Shown here: positions 7,084 through 8,503 of the stretch, in pieces | How the letters are laid out: every line of letters starts with the position of its first letter | How positions within the stretch are numbered: the stretch's first letter is position 1 | DNA from: a gamma proteobacterium symbiont of Lucinoma myriamae | GTDB taxonomy: Bacteria; Pseudomonadota; Gammaproteobacteria; GRL18 | Reading direction: 5' to 3' | Length of the DNA: 8,503 nt | Assembly (NCBI GenBank): GCA_025655635.1 | Contig: JAHXIM010000413.1 | Coordinates: 1-8,503 of the forward strand | The notes under the pieces: model-generated | What the model was told of the DNA's origin: nothing | Databases searched by the model: none | What the model saw: only the letters and a program-made list of their open reading frames with translations | Position numbers and translations under genes: made by a program

Positions 7084-7179
7084 GTTCCAGAATCTAGACA
7101 TAGTACTCAAAAACATTAAAATTTATTAATATAAAATAAAATTTTATTCACTTTTACCTTTATATTCGATAAAAAGGGC

Positions 7180-7185
7180 TATAAT
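7180..7185 (+). promoter_or_regulatory. Candidate sigma-70 -10 box for the DUF4124 gene
   Basis: TATAAT is an exact -10 consensus 33 bases before the start codon. The -35 side is weak: the best candidate is TTTATA at 7159-7164, with a short 15-bp spacer. The terminator upstream makes a new promoter necessary in this gap, which supports the call. Confidence 0.45.
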
Positions 7186-7218
7186 AAAAAAAAGAATTTA
7201 GTCTTCAAAGGAATAATA

Positions 7219-7677
7219 ATGAAATCCATAACTAATCTAATAGTTAACCTTTCTTTAATCACTCTCTTTAGCTGTATTTTGTCAGGCGTTGTCCTGGCCG
7301 AAAAAACGACTGAAATTTATAAGTGGGTAGATAAAGATGGACGAGTCCATTATGCTGCGCGACCTGGTGACAGCTCCGCAAAAAAGATGCATCTTGGCAG
7401 TAAAACATTTCGCAAAACTAATAAAGAAAGCCAAGAAGTAGATGCTGAAAAGAAACAAAATGAAGAACGCGCTAAACTTTGTCAGGACTCAAAAGATACT
7501 TTGGCAAAAGACAAAAAAGCACCATTCCTGAATCGCTATGATGAGAAACGCAAACTAAAGGTGCGTCTGACAGAATCAGAAACGCAAGAAGCTTTTTTAC
7601 AAGCAGAAAAAGAAATCAGCTATTGGTGTAATCCTCCTCAAAAAGCTGAAGAAGAACCTGAGGCCATTGAACAATAA
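7219..7677 (+). CDS. Exported DUF4124 domain-containing protein
   Basis: This 152-residue protein has an N-terminal signal peptide (hydrophobic to about residue 27, LSGVVLA then EKTTE), so it is probably periplasmic. Next is the DUF4124 core IYKWVDKDGRVHYAARPG at about 33-50. DUF4124 proteins typically carry this short beta-rich motif, and their function is not established. A charged helical region follows with Cys88 (AKLCQDSKD) and Cys137 (EISYWCNPP), which bracket the C-terminal part and might form a disulphide. The pattern of Cys, then an R/K-rich stretch, then helix and Cys, is common in this family. The tail is acidic (AEEEPEAIEQ). AAAGGA at 7207-7212, 6 bases before the ATG, supports the start. 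The OmpA-type lipoprotein gene follows in the same direction 79 bp later. I do not assign a specific role. Confidence 0.85.
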   Translation: MKSITNLIVNLSLITLFSCILSGVVLAEKTTEIYKWVDKDGRVHYAARPGDSSAKKMHLGSKTFRKTNKESQEVDAEKKQNEERAKLCQDSKDTLAKDKKAPFLNRYDEKRKLKVRLTESETQEAFLQAEKEISYWCNPPQKAEEEPEAIEQ

Positions 7678-7689
7678 ACTGGTCATTCC

Positions 7690-7710
7690 TTCTGAGAATA
7701 ATTTTCAGAA
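7690..7710 (+). terminator. Candidate stem-loop after the DUF4124 gene
   Basis: TTCTGAGAA, loop TAA, TTTTCAGAA pairs over nine positions with one G-U wobble in RNA. It lies 12 bases after the DUF4124 stop. The following TTAGTATATT is only partly T-rich, so it may be a weak terminator, an attenuator or an RNA-stabilising stem between the two genes. Confidence 0.35.
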
Positions 7711-7756
7711 TTAGTATATTAATCAACAAAAATCTTTTAAACAATTGAGACATTAT

Positions 7757-8425
7757 ATGTATAAAATTCATTCTAAAGCCCCATTATTAGGCAGTGCAAT
7801 TTTACTATCCAGTTTATTTCTTGGTGCCTGCACAACCATTGATCCTTACACAAGAGAAGAAAAAACCAGTAATGTCGTTAAAGGTACTGCAATCGGTGTA
7901 GTCAGTGGTGCCGTTATTGGCGTCATTGCCGGTGACAATAGGAAGTCAGCCTTAATCGGTGCCGGAGTTGGTGCCCTGGCTGGCGGCGGTATAGGTTATT
8001 ATATGGATGTACAGGAAGCCAAGTTACGACAAGAACTTGAGGCAACCGGTGTAAGCGTCACCAGACAGGGTAATTCCATCATATTAAATATGCCGGGCAA
8101 TATTACATTTAACACCAACTCCAGTGCCATTTCTTCAGATTTTTATGCTGTTCTGGGTTCAGTTGCCAAGGTATTTAATGAATATGAAAAAACTTATGTA
8201 GACATCTATGGTCATACAGACAGCGTTGGAGCATCATCCTATAACATGACCTTATCCCAACAAAGAGCAGATTCAGTTTCTCGCTACTTACAAACAAGAC
8301 AAGTGCTGCCGCAACGTATTCTAACCCGCGGCATGGGTGAAGATTACCCTGCTGCATCCAATGATACAGCAGCGGGTCGCTCTCAGAATCGTCGAGTGGA
8401 AATCAAACTAACACCAATTACTTAG
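7757..8425 (+). CDS. OmpA-family outer-membrane lipoprotein with glycine zipper (YiaD-like)
   Basis: This 222-residue protein has a lipoprotein signal peptide ending in the lipobox LGAC, with Cys25 as the lipidated residue. Thr at +2 favours the outer membrane. A glycine-zipper segment spans about 43-82 (GTAIGVVSGAVIG, then GAGVGALAGGGIGYYMD), with GDNRKSA between its halves. The OmpA C-terminal domain (about 115-218) has the peptidoglycan-binding pattern. Asp155 is in IYGHTDSVG and Arg170 in LSQQRADSV. GRSQNRRVEI closes the domain. The protein should anchor the outer membrane to the cell wall, and the layout matches E. coli YiaD. I choose ATG at 7757 because GAGA lies 6 bases before it. An in-frame TTG at 7745 would add four residues but has no ribosome site. 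No strong promoter is seen in the 79-bp gap, so it may be read together with the DUF4124 gene. Confidence 0.93.
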   Translation: MYKIHSKAPLLGSAILLSSLFLGACTTIDPYTREEKTSNVVKGTAIGVVSGAVIGVIAGDNRKSALIGAGVGALAGGGIGYYMDVQEAKLRQELEATGVSVTRQGNSIILNMPGNITFNTNSSAISSDFYAVLGSVAKVFNEYEKTYVDIYGHTDSVGASSYNMTLSQQRADSVSRYLQTRQVLPQRILTRGMGEDYPAASNDTAAGRSQNRRVEIKLTPIT

Positions 8426-8503
8426 TTTCCACTTAAAAAAGTGTTCATTTAGAGCTCTGTGATTAAGGTTGAGTTGAGTTGACATGACTGATTCTGCCTT
8501 AAT
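8426..8503 (+). other. Downstream flank, possible start of another gene
   Basis: A small AT-rich hairpin (CACTT, AAAA, AAGTG at 8430-8443) follows the lipoprotein gene and is too weak to call a terminator with confidence. An ATG at 8484 opens a frame to the window end (MTDSAL), with GAG at 8476-8478 as a marginal ribosome site. Six codons are not enough to support a gene. Confidence 0.25.

Noticed and set aside
7745..7756. TTG start four codons upstream for the OmpA lipoprotein
   Set aside because: There is no ribosome site before the TTG, and the ATG at 7757 has GAGA at suitable spacing and gives a normal lipoprotein signal peptide.
8175..8357. 60-codon minus-strand frame inside the lipoprotein gene
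   Set aside because: It is antisense to the conserved OmpA domain and has no independent signal.
7757..8425. Lipoprotein as the YfiB partner of a YfiN-like system
   Set aside because: YfiB is also an OmpA-type lipoprotein, but this one carries a glycine zipper like YiaD and lies about 5 kb from the kinase on the other strand, beyond a terminator, so linkage is not supported.

Overview
The window looks like a chromosomal segment of an AT-rich gammaproteobacterium. The main reason is the block ubiK, then divergent glnK-amtB. UbiK is an accessory factor of proteobacterial aerobic ubiquinone synthesis, and this neighbourhood is common in Gammaproteobacteria. The sigma-54/NtrC-type control region, the TonB-dependent receptor and the OmpA-type lipoprotein all indicate a Gram-negative cell. 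I cannot name the genus from the sequence alone.

Left part (minus strand, read from about 5015 down to 174). First comes ubiK. It is followed by a TonB-dependent outer-membrane receptor gene broken by a one-base frameshift at about 4459-4463. Last is a 789-residue hybrid histidine kinase with the order CHASE8-like sensor, HAMP, HisKA, HATPase, receiver, HPt. The receptor and kinase are neighbours on one strand and may share a signalling or uptake theme, but no ligand or cognate response regulator is visible.

Centre (5016-5352). This divergent intergenic region holds a perfect 30-bp palindrome made of two overlapping NtrC-type sites. About 100 bp further on is a sigma-54 promoter with the GG-N10-GC arrangement. 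It faces glnK-amtB, which encode a PII signal protein and the ammonium channel it gates. This is the classic nitrogen-limitation module: NtrC-P activates sigma-54 RNA polymerase, AmtB imports ammonium, and GlnK blocks AmtB when nitrogen is replete. The unit ends in two successive hairpins, the second a good intrinsic terminator that could work in both directions.

Right part (plus strand, 7180-8425). Two envelope genes follow: a small exported DUF4124-type protein and a lipoprotein with a glycine-zipper segment and a C-terminal OmpA peptidoglycan-binding domain. The last 78 bases may hold the start of another gene.

Overall this is mostly ordinary core-genome content. The points worth a second look are the unusual overlapping NtrC palindrome, the frameshifted receptor, and the receptor/CHASE8-kinase pair. 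I found no CRISPR array, insertion sequence, tRNA or rRNA, and no clear undescribed system.
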